Source of the DNA: an uncultured Chloroflexota bacterium
GTDB taxonomy: Bacteria; Chloroflexota; UBA11872; VXNJ01
Assembly: GCA_913043205.1 (NCBI GenBank)
Contig: CAJWLF010000001.1
Coordinates: forward strand, 62,001 to 126,000
Length of the DNA: 64,000 nt
Direction of reading: 5' to 3'
Shown: piece by piece, positions 8,465-17,433 of the stretch
How the letters are laid out: each line of letters begins with the position of its first letter
How positions within the stretch are numbered: position 1 is the first letter of the stretch
Notes under the pieces: model-generated
The model's database searches: none
What the model saw: only the letters and a program-made list of their open reading frames with translations
What the model was told of the DNA's origin: nothing
Position numbers and translations under genes: made by a program

Positions 8465-9994
8465 TTGGCAATATATGTTGGAATAGATGTTGGCACTCAG
8501 GGGACTCGAGCTTTAGCCATCTCCGAACAAGGTGAAGTTATTGGAGTAGGCAACGGGTCTCATGAGTTGCATACCCCTCATCCGGGCTGGACGGAGCAAA
8601 ATCCTGAAGAATGGTGGAGGGCAACCTGTGCTGCGATGCAAGAATTGAGCTCTAAGATAGATTCCTCTGCTATACGGGGTATAGGCATGACGGGCCAGAT
8701 GCATGGGTCTGTTTTTTTGGATAAGTCAGTAACTGTGATTCGTCCCGCCTTATTGTGGAATGATCAACGTACCGATAAAGAGACTAATTGGATGGACCAA
8801 GTTGCTAGACAAGAGCTGCTGGACATTGCTTTTAATCCTGCCATTACTGGGTTCCAAGCACCCAAAATTGTATGGTTGCGAAATAATGAGCCGAAACATT
8901 ACGAACGGATTAGATCCGTTTTGTTACCCAAAGATTACATCCGACTTAAGCTCACTGGTGAGATGGCTACCGATGTTGCTGACGCATCCGGCACGTTGCT
9001 ATTGGATGTCTCCGGGAGACAATGGAGTCCTGTGTTGCTCGAGAAATTCGGGATCGATCCCACATGGATGCCTCCGGTGTATGAGGGTCCCCACCTGACG
9101 GGCAAGGTGCTTCCCGACGTCGCTAGGGTTTTGGGCATTCCTAAAGATATTCCTGTGGCGGCTGGGGGTGGTGATAATAGTGCAGCTGCTATCGGAACCG
9201 GAATAATTGAATCTGGAGTTATAAGTTCCAGTATTGGGACTAGCGGGGTTGTTTTTGCCCATACTGAAAACCCAATTCCTGACCCATTTGGCAGACTTCA
9301 CACAATGTGTCATTCCGTACCGAATGCGTATCACTATATGGGGGTTATCCTTTCGGCAGGAATGTCTTTGCAATGGCTAAGAAACTTACTCAATGAGTCT
9401 TCCGGTGAATCCGGTGTGGGGAAAAATCATTCCTACGAGGGGCTCACAGAGTCGGCAGCGAAAGCACCAGTGGGCAGTGAAGGACTCATCTTTTTGCCGT
9501 ATCTGACTGGTGAACGAAGTCCTCATCTCGATCCTGCAATACGAGCCGGGTTTGTCGGATTGAATGTACGTCATGGCTTAAGACATATTTCACGTGCTGT
9601 CATGGAGGGGGTTACATTTGCGATGAGAGATTCTTTGGAATTAATGAAACATCTGGGATTGCCGCTCGATCGTATTGTTGCCACAGGAGGGGGAGCTCGA
9701 AGTCATCTGTGGCGACAAATGCAGGCTGATGTTTACGGTCTTCCAGTTTTTCAAAGTAAATCGGAAGAAGGGCCGGCATATGGGGCGGCATTACTTGGTG
9801 GTGTAGTCGCTGGCGATTTTAAATCGATTACAGAATCTGTTGGCGCCTGTGTTGATCATGTTGACCCTGTATATCCCGAAAGTGCCCAATGTCGTTCGTA
9901 TGAAGAGTACTATCAGGTGTATCGGGATTTGTACAGTGGGTTGCGTGATCCCATGCATACCCTGACGAAAATGGTATTGGAGGAAGAGCATTGA
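8465..9994 (+). CDS. xylB: Xylulokinase (FGGY family)
   Basis: About 509 residues with an FGGY kinase fold. N-terminal ATPase motif GIDVGTQGTRA, MTGQMHGSV (substrate region), LLWNDQRT, and C-terminal ATPGGGARS-like VATGGGARSHLWRQ motif. XylB phosphorylates D-xylulose with ATP, feeding the pentose phosphate pathway. The frame is open from GTG 8453, but the strong ribosome site AAGGTGGAG (about 8450-8458) lies over that codon and is well spaced from TTG 8465, so TTG 8465 is preferred. The fabZ start overlaps the stop. Confidence 0.9.
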   Translation: MAIYVGIDVGTQGTRALAISEQGEVIGVGNGSHELHTPHPGWTEQNPEEWWRATCAAMQELSSKIDSSAIRGIGMTGQMHGSVFLDKSVTVIRPALLWNDQRTDKETNWMDQVARQELLDIAFNPAITGFQAPKIVWLRNNEPKHYERIRSVLLPKDYIRLKLTGEMATDVADASGTLLLDVSGRQWSPVLLEKFGIDPTWMPPVYEGPHLTGKVLPDVARVLGIPKDIPVAAGGGDNSAAAIGTGIIESGVISSSIGTSGVVFAHTENPIPDPFGRLHTMCHSVPNAYHYMGVILSAGMSLQWLRNLLNESSGESGVGKNHSYEGLTESAAKAPVGSEGLIFLPYLTGERSPHLDPAIRAGFVGLNVRHGLRHISRAVMEGVTFAMRDSLELMKHLGLPLDRIVATGGGARSHLWRQMQADVYGLPVFQSKSEEGPAYGAALLGGVVAGDFKSITESVGACVDHVDPVYPESAQCRSYEEYYQVYRDLYSGLRDPMHTLTKMVLEEEH

Positions 9995-10437
9995 GTAGTG
10001 ATCAAGGGCAAATAGGGTCATGGGATCTAAATGCACTCATCCCGCATAGATCTCCATTTTTGCTGATTGATAAGCTTGTTGAACTTGAGCCAGGAGTGAG
10101 GGCGGTAGCGATTAAGAGAATAATCGGTGATGAATATTTTTTTCCTGGGCACTTTCCTGGCAATCCGATTATGCCAGGAGTTCTGATGGTGGAGGCTTTA
10201 GCCCAAACTGGGGCTTGCGCTCTGATGGCGATGGAAGCAAATAAGAACAAACTAGCGATGTTTGCTGGTATCGACAATATTCGTTTCCGACGGCCCGTTA
10301 CTCCCGGTGATTTGTTGAAGTTGGAAGTCAGTATTGACCGTATGAGAGGGCCTATAGGAAAAGGAACGGCTCGTGCCAGCGTAGACAATGAATTAGCAGT
10401 TGACGGTGTCTTGATGTTTGCTATTACAAATGCTTGA
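9991..10437 (+). CDS. fabZ: (3R)-hydroxyacyl-ACP dehydratase FabZ
   Basis: 148 residues with the hot-dog fold signature. IPHRSPFLLID is near 17-27, catalytic His54 in FPGHFPGNPIMPG, and catalytic Glu68 in MVEALAQTG. FabZ removes water from hydroxyacyl-ACP in fatty acid elongation. The TTG start overlaps the xylB stop (TTGA), suggesting read-through expression with xylB, an odd partner. The enoyl reductase for the next step is encoded 6 kb upstream. Confidence 0.95.
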   Translation: MSSDQGQIGSWDLNALIPHRSPFLLIDKLVELEPGVRAVAIKRIIGDEYFFPGHFPGNPIMPGVLMVEALAQTGACALMAMEANKNKLAMFAGIDNIRFRRPVTPGDLLKLEVSIDRMRGPIGKGTARASVDNELAVDGVLMFAITNA

Positions 10438-11536
10438 CAAGTTTGCCGGCGTGTTTGCGGATGTAATAGTGACCAGAGTGTGCCGTATTCTGGGTAGTGT
10501 GGTCAGAACCGATGCTAATCCATGCCATCCAGCAATGTTTTCTCATAAGCGAATACTTGTTGTTAAGCCGTGTTGCTTAGGGGATTCGTTAATGTCTACC
10601 CCAGCGATTGCTGAACTTAAAGGAGCGATTCCTTCAAGCAAAATTACCGTTGCTGTTAGTGATTGGGCCGTACCGGCGGTTAAATCTAATCCAGATATTG
10701 ATGAAATATGGAATATTGGAATGGTTGGAATCCCTCGAAAGTATGGAATATGGTCTTATATCAGGTTTGTGCGGCAGATGAGATCAGCAGGGTACGATGC
10801 TTGCTTTGTTCTGGATCGATCGCCACTAATGGGCTTAGCTTGTTTAATGGGGGGTATACCTATTCGTTTGGGTATTGATAGTGTTGGCAGAGGCTTTGCT
10901 CTTACACATCGGGTGTCTGAAACAAATGGAGTGAATGAAGCAACCCTATACCTCGATGTTGTAAAAGCTGCCGGGGTTCCTGTTACCGGGATGCATGCAA
11001 AATTCCGTCCGTCTCACAAAGATATTCTGACAATACAAAACACTGCATCTGAACTAGGGTTGGACCTCGCAAAATGTATAGCAATTGCTCCGGGTGGAGG
11101 GGTTAATCCTGGCAATTCAGCACTTAGTAAACGCTGGTCCCCATACGCATATGCACAGCTTGTAGACCATATATTCGAAAACACTAGTGTGACTCCGATT
11201 TTGGTAGGGACTCAGAGTGATGCGGGGAACATACAGGTTGTTATGGACAGGAGCGTTGCTCCATGTGTCGATCTGCATGGGACAACCTCTTTCGGTGAAT
11301 TAGGTGCGTTGATAAGTAAATGCCAGGCTTTTGTCGGCAACGATTCGGCGTTGGCCCATTTAGCTGCAGCGGTAGACGTAGCAGGAGTGGCTGTGTTCAC
11401 AGTAACTGACCCGAGGGCTTTCAAACCAAGTGGCCGATTTATACGTACTGTAATTGCAGGCGAGCGGACGAGTACTGTGACCAGTGTGGCACGTAACGTC
11501 TCTGACATGATTAACAAGCGTAGAGATTTGTTCTAA
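10430..11536 (+). CDS. Glycosyltransferase family 9 (ADP-heptose:glycan heptosyltransferase-like)
   Basis: About 368 residues with GT9 features: ILVVKPCCLGDSLMSTPAI at the start of the first Rossmann domain, an AIAPGGGVNPGNS-like donor site near 225, and FVGNDSALAHLAAAV near 305, the classic heptosyltransferase (S/D)SGxxHLA equivalent. It would transfer heptose from an ADP-activated donor to a surface glycan. ADP-heptose enzymes are encoded at 37.4-38.9 kb. The start may be ATG 10430, overlapping the fabZ stop, or a later ATG in MFSHKRIL. It is followed by two serine tRNAs. Confidence 0.85.
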   Translation: MLDKFAGVFADVIVTRVCRILGSVVRTDANPCHPAMFSHKRILVVKPCCLGDSLMSTPAIAELKGAIPSSKITVAVSDWAVPAVKSNPDIDEIWNIGMVGIPRKYGIWSYIRFVRQMRSAGYDACFVLDRSPLMGLACLMGGIPIRLGIDSVGRGFALTHRVSETNGVNEATLYLDVVKAAGVPVTGMHAKFRPSHKDILTIQNTASELGLDLAKCIAIAPGGGVNPGNSALSKRWSPYAYAQLVDHIFENTSVTPILVGTQSDAGNIQVVMDRSVAPCVDLHGTTSFGELGALISKCQAFVGNDSALAHLAAAVDVAGVAVFTVTDPRAFKPSGRFIRTVIAGERTSTVTSVARNVSDMINKRRDLF

Positions 11537-11611
11537 TTGTTGTTTTGTGGAAGATTGTTTCCATAATGTAGATATTTGATGAATAAGTACTCTTACTACA
11601 AGTGAGTGGAT

Positions 11612-11620
11612 TGTTATAAT
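11612..11620 (+). promoter_or_regulatory. Extended -10 promoter for the tRNA-Ser pair
   Basis: TGTTATAAT (TG-n-TATAAT) lies 15 bases before the first tRNA-Ser. No good -35 is seen, as is allowed for extended -10 promoters. Confidence 0.55.
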
Positions 11621-11635
11621 CCCTTAAGACCCTAA

Positions 11636-11718
11636 GGAGGGGTGGCCGAGCGGTTTAAGGCGGTGGTCTTGAAAACCATTAACCGAAAGGTTCGTGGGTT
11701 CGAATCCCACCCCCTCCG
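11636..11718 (+). tRNA. tRNA-Ser (anticodon UGA)
   Basis: Class II tRNA: acceptor GGAGGGG/CCCCTCC, anticodon stem GTGGT/ACCAT with loop CTTGAAA (anticodon TGA), a long variable arm (AACC-GAAA-GGTT), and T-arm GTGGG-TTCGAAT-CCCAC. Discriminator G at 11718; the following bases are CCC, so CCA is not encoded. Confidence 0.95.
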
Positions 11719-11747
11719 CCCACTTGTTCAGAGACAATAATTAGCTT

Positions 11748-11841
11748 GGAGGAGTCGCATAGTTGGTCTAGTGCGGCCGCCTGCTAAGCGGTTACCCGGT
11801 ATTTTCCCGGGTCGAGGGTTCGAATCCCTCCTCCTCCGCCA
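11748..11841 (+). tRNA. tRNA-Ser (anticodon GCU)
   Basis: Class II tRNA: acceptor GGAGGAG/CTCCTCC, anticodon stem GCCGC/GCGGT with loop CTGCTAA (anticodon GCT), long variable arm (ACCCGG..CCGGGT), T-arm GAGGG-TTCGAAT-CCCTC, discriminator G and an encoded CCA (11839-11841). It is tandem with tRNA-Ser(UGA), probably on one transcript. Confidence 0.95.
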
Positions 11842-11936
11842 TTTCGAATGATCAGGTTAAAGATCATCAGGATTAGGCACGTGTGTGGTTTATGTGCGTT
11901 GTCGGGTGACTCTTTACTGATGTTGCTTGTGGGTTG

Positions 11937-13229
11937 CTAGGAGGACGGAATGGTGAATCGATCGAATTCGGTAGCACCAGCATATACAGCATGAGCGCCT
12001 AGCTCCTCCTCGATTCTGAGTAATTGGTTGTATTTTGCTCCGCGTTCAGAACGGGCTATTGAGCCTATCTTTATTTGACCACTTCCGCTTGCTACTGCAA
12101 TGTCAGCGATAGTCGAATCTTCACTCTCACCTGATCTTGCAGAAACGACAGTCAAAAGGTTTGCGGTTTTTGCCAACTTAAGTGCCTGCAAAGCCTCGGA
12201 AAGAGTCCCTATTTGATTAACTTTGATAAGCGCAGCATTTGAAGCACCTTGGTCGATTCCATGCTGGATTCTATCAGGGTTGGTTGTAAACAGGTCGTCT
12301 CCCAGTACTTGAACAGTCTTGCCAATTTCGTTTGTTAGGAGACTCCATCCTTCCCAGTCATCTTCTGCTAGCCCATCTTCGATCGACAGGATTGGGTATC
12401 GGGTTGACATTGTTGATAGCCATTCGACCATTTGTTTGGAATCTAGGGCGCGTTTTTCAGCTGCTATTTGATATTGCCTATCAGTGTAAAAATGCTGTGC
12501 TGCAACGTCGATTGCTAAGTAGACATCATCCCCAGGGATCAAACCGCTTTCATCGATAGCCGAGCATATAATATCGAGGGACTGCTCATTACTTTTTAGT
12601 AGTGGCCCGAATCCTCCCTCGTCTGCTAGCAATGTGGAAAACCCAGATTGTTGTAAGTGAATCATAGTTTTGTCTCGTATAGAACTGACCCATTCCATTG
12701 CCTGGTGGAACGAGGCAGCTCCGACTGGCATGACTAAGTAATCTTGGAAATCCAAATTTCTGTTGGCGTGCAGACCGCCACTTATTATGTTGACCATCGG
12801 CACGGGAATAGTCATCGTCGCGTCGTCGTTCAGATATTGATATAAAGGTTGGTGGGCTGCTGCAGCTGCTGCGTGTGCAACTGCTAGAGAGACCCCCAAA
12901 ATGGCATTTGCCCCTAACCGAACTTTGTTACTAGTACCATCTAAGTTGATTAGGCCTTGATCGATCTCGTCTTGTTCTGCCGCGTCCATGCCAACAATGA
13001 AATCCGATATTTCGGTATTAACGTTGTTTACGGCAGTGGTGACACCGAGTCCTTGATATCGGCCCATGTCAGCATCACGAAGCTCATGCGCCTCGTGAGA
13101 GCCGGTCGATGCTCCGGATGGAACGATTGCTCGCCCGAATCCACCATCACATGCGACGTCCACCTCTACAGTTGGCCGGCCACGCGAATCAAACACTTCT
13201 CGAGCGTGGATTTTACGGATTAATGGCAT
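11937..13229 (-). CDS. Enolase-family protein with altered active site
   Basis: 430 residues, full length, with the enolase framework: DSRGRPT (14-20), PSGASTG (37-43), DEGG (203-206, E204), SIEDGLAEDDW (from 282), GDDL (310-313) and K336 in LIKVNQIG, K387 in QIKIG. Two normally fixed active-site positions differ. The QEFM glutamate (yeast Glu168) is Asp163 in FQDYL, and the His of SHRSGE (yeast His373) is Ala364 in SARSGE. It may still convert 2-phosphoglycerate to phosphoenolpyruvate, or may act on another phosphorylated acid. Its start overlaps the kinase gene by ten bases and it lies at the end of the B12-riboswitch unit. Confidence 0.85.
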   Translation of the reverse strand: MPLIRKIHAREVFDSRGRPTVEVDVACDGGFGRAIVPSGASTGSHEAHELRDADMGRYQGLGVTTAVNNVNTEISDFIVGMDAAEQDEIDQGLINLDGTSNKVRLGANAILGVSLAVAHAAAAAAHQPLYQYLNDDATMTIPVPMVNIISGGLHANRNLDFQDYLVMPVGAASFHQAMEWVSSIRDKTMIHLQQSGFSTLLADEGGFGPLLKSNEQSLDIICSAIDESGLIPGDDVYLAIDVAAQHFYTDRQYQIAAEKRALDSKQMVEWLSTMSTRYPILSIEDGLAEDDWEGWSLLTNEIGKTVQVLGDDLFTTNPDRIQHGIDQGASNAALIKVNQIGTLSEALQALKLAKTANLLTVVSARSGESEDSTIADIAVASGSGQIKIGSIARSERGAKYNQLLRIEEELGAHAVYAGATEFDRFTIPSS

Positions 13230-14254
13230 CTAAGTTGGCTCCCTGTCACTGCAGACTGTGCTAACTCTAACAGCATTTCTAAGTTGTCTATAGGTTCAAG
13301 AAGGATGCTCCCTGAGAGTTTTCGGGCGACCTCTTTTTCGGGAGAGCTGATTATGTATTCAGCCGGAGATTTGCCATCAATTCTTGCTGCAAGTAACGCG
13401 CCAATGATATGACAAGTAGCCCTTTCTTGGTCATAGGGTAGGTTGTTATCGAATGTTGTTAGATAAGTATTCCAGAATATTTGTGCTATGCGAACAAGTT
13501 TTGGGCGCAAATCGGAACGATGAATGTATTTGAGTAGTATATGACTTATAAGGAATCCAGTATCAAATGCAGGATCACCGAAATGGCATATTTCGGCGTC
13601 TATGACGGTGATACTTCGTGTGCTGACGAGAATGTTTTTTGGGCTGAAGTCGCCATGGACCAAGGCTATTTGGTTGTTTGTTAAACGGTGGCGAATTGTT
13701 GCAAGTGCTGAAGATAATTCCGGTCGTGTTTCTTCGAGTGGATCAAAGTAAGGAGAGACTCGTCCTTGTATGAATATGTGGTCATTAGGGAACCTTGCCG
13801 ATAGGCCGGGATTGGAGGACGTCATTTTGTGTATGGTGCCTAATAGTTCCCCAGCGTTTCGAGCGTCTTTGGGATTGACTTGTCCTGAGAAAAGCAATTC
13901 CTTCCAAGTGTTGGTGTTAGGTCCTATGTAAGTCATACCGCAAATAAAATTGTCTTTGTCCACAAAGACAATTCTTGGGATAGCCTCGCCTAGTTTAGGA
14001 CTGAGAACACGCATCCAATCGACTTCTCTCCATATACGGTTGCGGTCAATAAACCATTCCTGTGAGACGAGTAGTTGTTTGTATGGCTGTTTAAGGACGA
14101 ATTGCTTTGATGAAGTGGTAACAAGCAGGACGCAATTAGAGACACTACTGCCGGTTAGCTCTGTAATGCGCAGGGTTTCCTTAGGGGCGACTAGCCCTTG
14201 AGCTTTGCAGTAGTCAGTAGCGTTATCGATTGATAGGGAGAATGATTCCTGCAC
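13220..14254 (-). CDS. Aminoglycoside-phosphotransferase/choline-kinase fold small-molecule kinase
   Basis: 344 residues. ATP-site Lys near 55 (FVLKQP), catalytic loop HGDFSPKNILV at 200-210 with D202 and N207, and metal-binding D219 in VIDAE followed by DPAFDTGFL. The fold is shared by APH enzymes, choline/ethanolamine kinases, methylthioribose kinase and homoserine kinase II; the substrate cannot be assigned. It sits four bases after the B12 transporter ATPase gene and overlaps the enolase-like gene. That suggests a phosphorylated metabolite linked to B12 physiology, or simple co-transcription. Confidence 0.75.
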   Translation of the reverse strand: MQESFSLSIDNATDYCKAQGLVAPKETLRITELTGSSVSNCVLLVTTSSKQFVLKQPYKQLLVSQEWFIDRNRIWREVDWMRVLSPKLGEAIPRIVFVDKDNFICGMTYIGPNTNTWKELLFSGQVNPKDARNAGELLGTIHKMTSSNPGLSARFPNDHIFIQGRVSPYFDPLEETRPELSSALATIRHRLTNNQIALVHGDFSPKNILVSTRSITVIDAEICHFGDPAFDTGFLISHILLKYIHRSDLRPKLVRIAQIFWNTYLTTFDNNLPYDQERATCHIIGALLAARIDGKSPAEYIISSPEKEVARKLSGSILLEPIDNLEMLLELAQSAVTGSQLRCH

Positions 14255-14258
14255 GATA

Positions 14259-15068
14259 TTACTGCCCGGTTCCTAGGTCTGAGTTGTAAGAGCTAAGTAA
14301 AGAAATAGTTGGATACCCATCATGCATGTGCACCTCCGATCTTACTGCGAAGACGTCCCTTAGCATATTGGGGGCAATAACCTCTAAGGCTGTGCCTTGG
14401 TGCAAAATCCTATTTTTATGGAGGACTAGTATGTGGTCGCTATATCGGCTTGCCAGATTGATATCATGCATCACAGAGAGCACTGTCATTCCTTTTGCGT
14501 AACAGAGATCTTTAACCATGTTAAGGATATCGATCTGACTTGATAAATCGAGATGGGTGGTAGGTTCATCCAAGAGTAAAACGTTCGGTTCTTGAGCAAG
14601 AGCTATTGCAAGTGCGACTCGCTGTTTTTCCCCACCACTGAGATGACTTAACGTTTCCCCCTGTAAATCTGACAGATCAGTAAGCTCGATTGCTTGATCT
14701 ATAGCCTCGTTGTCACTCTGAGACAATCGGCCTAAGAAACGTTTATGAGGTATGCGTCCCATTGCAACGATCTCTCGGACGTAGAACGCAAAAGGCATGT
14801 CAAATTGTTGAGGTACCATTGCTAATAGCTGTGCAGTTTCTTTTGGTTGGCGTAGTTGGGAATCTTTTCCGGACAAGATAATTTGACCTGTGTCCGGAGT
14901 TAAATTACCAGCTATGCAGCCTAGCAGGGTTGTTTTGCCAGAGGCATTAGGCCCAATTAGAGAGTTGAATGAACCAGTAGTCAAGGCAAAATTGATCCGG
15001 TCTAAGATCCGATTATTTTCATAAGAAAAGGTAACTTGATTTAAAGCTAATTCGATCCTAGAAGTCAT
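14259..15068 (-). CDS. btuD: Cobalamin ABC transporter ATP-binding protein (BtuD/FecE-like)
   Basis: 269 residues. Walker A GPNASGKT at 39-46, Q-loop in VPQQF, signature LSGGEKQR, Walker B VLLLDEPT, and switch His in VMHDINLA. It resembles the ATPases of iron-siderophore and B12 importers. The cobalamin riboswitch at the head of the unit, together with BtuF- and BtuC-like genes, points to B12 as substrate. It overlaps btuC by 11 bases. Confidence 0.88.
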   Translation of the reverse strand: MTSRIELALNQVTFSYENNRILDRINFALTTGSFNSLIGPNASGKTTLLGCIAGNLTPDTGQIILSGKDSQLRQPKETAQLLAMVPQQFDMPFAFYVREIVAMGRIPHKRFLGRLSQSDNEAIDQAIELTDLSDLQGETLSHLSGGEKQRVALAIALAQEPNVLLLDEPTTHLDLSSQIDILNMVKDLCYAKGMTVLSVMHDINLASRYSDHILVLHKNRILHQGTALEVIAPNMLRDVFAVRSEVHMHDGYPTISLLSSYNSDLGTGQ

Positions 15069-16125
15069 ATTGATGTAGGTTCTTTCTGATCAGAAGAACA
15101 AACACTGGGATTCCAATTAATGAAGTGATTATTCCGACAGGAATTTCGGCTGGCGAGAATGCAGATCTAGCTACCATATCGGTGATGACTACAAAAGTGG
15201 AGCCGACAAGAGCTGATGTTGGAATAAGGATCCTGTGATCAGGCCCTACAAGCATCCGCATAGAGTGTGGAATAACGAGCCCAACTAAGGCTACTATGCC
15301 GCTTAACCATACGGCCAAGCCTGTGAGCATCGATGCTAATAGAATTGCAACGAGGCGAACCTTCTCTACGTCGACTCCTAGACGTCGAGCAGAATTGTTG
15401 CCAAGGCTAAGAGCATTCAAGTGTATTGCTATTAATAGGCTGCAGATGATGGTGATGATAGCTAGGCTGAAGGTGGATATAGTAGTGATCCAGTCATTTG
15501 TACTAACCCCACCTAGAAGCCAAGTGTAAGTTTGCACTAAGCGTAAGCGCATCGAATTGTTAATGAAGATTAATAGTGCGCTAAGTGATCCGGTGAAGGA
15601 TCCTATTGCAAATCCTGCCAACAATAGGGAGCTAATGCGAGTAAAGCCTCTGCTTCTAGAAAGCGAATATGCTAACCACACAGATAATAAAGCTCCGATT
15701 AGGGATAGGGTGGGGGTTATTGCGAATTCTGCTGGTAATATCCTGTTGGCGGCAATCAACATACCAAGTAATGCTCCTAGGGCTGCTCCTCCAGATGCAC
15801 CAATAACAAATGGGTCTGCTAATGGATTTCTCAACACACCCTGATAAAGTACACCGGCACAAGCAAGACACATACCTGTAGTAGCTGCGGCCACAACTCT
15901 AGGAATTCGGATGTCTACTAATATGTGGGCGTGGGATTGTATTGGATTACCTGTTTGAATCCCTACATTGGCGAGAACGATAGCTATGCTATCGCTCAAA
16001 GGTATGTCTACACTGCCGACCATACTTGCTAATAAGGCCGACGCAAATAACGCAAAGGTTGCTATCAGTAGTACGACAAAATGGCTCGGTCGGGTGCTAG
16101 GGTTTGGGTGTTGGCCCGCTGTCAT
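15058..16125 (-). CDS. btuC: Cobalamin ABC transporter permease (BtuC/FecCD family)
   Basis: 355 residues with about ten membrane segments and FecCD motifs. These include RIPRVVAAATTGMCLACAG near 80, NPLADPFVIGASGGAALGAL near 125, and GIVALVGLVIPHSMRMLVGPDHR near 290, the ATPase-docking region. It would form the inner-membrane channel with BtuD. It overlaps both flanking genes (btuF by four bases, btuD by 11), a tight translational unit. Confidence 0.9.
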   Translation of the reverse strand: MTAGQHPNPSTRPSHFVVLLIATFALFASALLASMVGSVDIPLSDSIAIVLANVGIQTGNPIQSHAHILVDIRIPRVVAAATTGMCLACAGVLYQGVLRNPLADPFVIGASGGAALGALLGMLIAANRILPAEFAITPTLSLIGALLSVWLAYSLSRSRGFTRISSLLLAGFAIGSFTGSLSALLIFINNSMRLRLVQTYTWLLGGVSTNDWITTISTFSLAIITIICSLLIAIHLNALSLGNNSARRLGVDVEKVRLVAILLASMLTGLAVWLSGIVALVGLVIPHSMRMLVGPDHRILIPTSALVGSTFVVITDMVARSAFSPAEIPVGIITSLIGIPVFVLLIRKNLHQYDF

Positions 16126-17087
16126 CTAAATGCATCCGGGTGAATAAACCTGGCTATTTCTTCTAACGCAGACCCGACTCTTGGCCCAGGCCTAGACAAT
16201 CGGTCGTTCAGGTTTGCAGCAACCTCAAGGATGCGGTCAGTTCGAACAGCTTCGATGTTTTTCCACCCGGCGCGCTGTCGGATATCTGCTCTGGTAATAC
16301 CGAAAATATAATCATTCAGGACAATTAACTCAGGGTCGCGATAGATAACTTGTTCTAGGCTTACCTGAGGATAAGCTGAAATGGCGTCAGAAAACACATT
16401 CTGTCCGCCTGCTAGGCCGATAAGATCGTGCAAATAATTATTGGGGCCAATGGTGTATGGTTTGGACGCGTCGGTGGCATCTAATTCGACAAATACAGTA
16501 AGCGGTTCTAAATTAGATACACGATTTACGACATCATTGATTTGGGAATCGATTTTGGTTGCTACGGCTTCAGCACGCAGACCAACTCCCAATACTCTAC
16601 CGAGTGAGCGGACCATCTGAGGTATTCCCTTAATTGTTGAACTGTCTGCTATCCAAACAGGAATTCCAGATCGCTCTAGCTGTTGAATAATGCTTGTGGA
16701 AATTATAGAGGCCCCTACAACTAAATCTGGCTCGAGTTCGATTATGCGTTCGATATTGGGCTGGAAACCACCAAGCTTTTCCAGTTGTAATGTTTCTGCA
16801 GGGAAATTGCTTTGATCATCAACAGCTAGAATCAGTTTGCCAAGACCCAGCTCAAACAGTATTTCAGTGGTGCTAGGGGCCAATGAAATTATGCGTTTTG
16901 GGGTTTCATATAAAGCTACTGCACGGTTTGAGGAATCAATGTGAACGACTGCTTGGCGATTGTCGTTGGCGTTAAGGTTTTGACATGACACAAATCCCGA
17001 AATAAGGGCTAAGCAAACTATTGACCGTAACAAGACGACCAGGACCGATCTACTGGGCGGATTGCAAGCTAGTTGCGGAACAAACAT
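16122..17087 (-). CDS. btuF: Cobalamin-binding lipoprotein (BtuF-like)
   Basis: 321 residues. A signal peptide ends in a lipobox, FVSC with Cys35, so it is a membrane-anchored lipoprotein, as expected for a cell without a normal periplasm. The periplasmic-binding domain has RIISLAPSTTEILFELG near 60, KLGGFQPNIERIIELEPDLVV and a C-terminal lobe of the TroA/BtuF type. Ribosome site AGAAGGA precedes ATG 17087. First gene after the cobalamin riboswitch, which supports B12 or another corrinoid as ligand. Confidence 0.88.
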   Translation of the reverse strand: MFVPQLACNPPSRSVLVVLLRSIVCLALISGFVSCQNLNANDNRQAVVHIDSSNRAVALYETPKRIISLAPSTTEILFELGLGKLILAVDDQSNFPAETLQLEKLGGFQPNIERIIELEPDLVVGASIISTSIIQQLERSGIPVWIADSSTIKGIPQMVRSLGRVLGVGLRAEAVATKIDSQINDVVNRVSNLEPLTVFVELDATDASKPYTIGPNNYLHDLIGLAGGQNVFSDAISAYPQVSLEQVIYRDPELIVLNDYIFGITRADIRQRAGWKNIEAVRTDRILEVAANLNDRLSRPGPRVGSALEEIARFIHPDAFR

Positions 17088-17189
17088 TTTCCTTCTGGCA
17101 TCCTATCTTGCGATCGCCATGAAAAGCTAGTTCCACTTGGAAATCCCATAGACAGGGACATCCACCGGGCACTTGCTTTTCCGCGAGCG

Positions 17190-17345
17190 AGCGCACATGT
17201 GCTCTGCAACCCGTCTCCTGGCTTACGACTCAATTGTTCTCCGGCCCTTCCCATCCCTTAGGACAGTGGTTATGCCTGAAAACTTGCCGATTACAGTGGC
17301 GCGCCCGCGTCGGATTTTCACCGATCTTCCGAAAATCAAACTTGT
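17190..17345 (-). promoter_or_regulatory. Cobalamin (AdoCbl) riboswitch
   Basis: Read on the minus strand the region contains, in order, GGTGAAAATCCGACGCGGGC, GCCACTG, GGGATGGGAAGGG and the B12 box AAGCCAGGAGACGGGTTGC, the conserved blocks of the AdoCbl riboswitch. The btuF start is about 100 bases further on. The expression platform is less clear: a TCCC/GGGA hairpin lies at about 17140-17160. High B12 should lower expression of the btuF-btuC-btuD-kinase-enolase unit. It accounts for most of the 346-base gap before the next gene. Confidence 0.95.
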
Positions 17346-17433
17346 GTTTGAATTAGCGTTGCAATGCAATAATATTCATCTGCCCTAGTGTACATTGTCG
17401 ATGGAATCAAATCTTGTTTTGCAAGGTTTTGGT

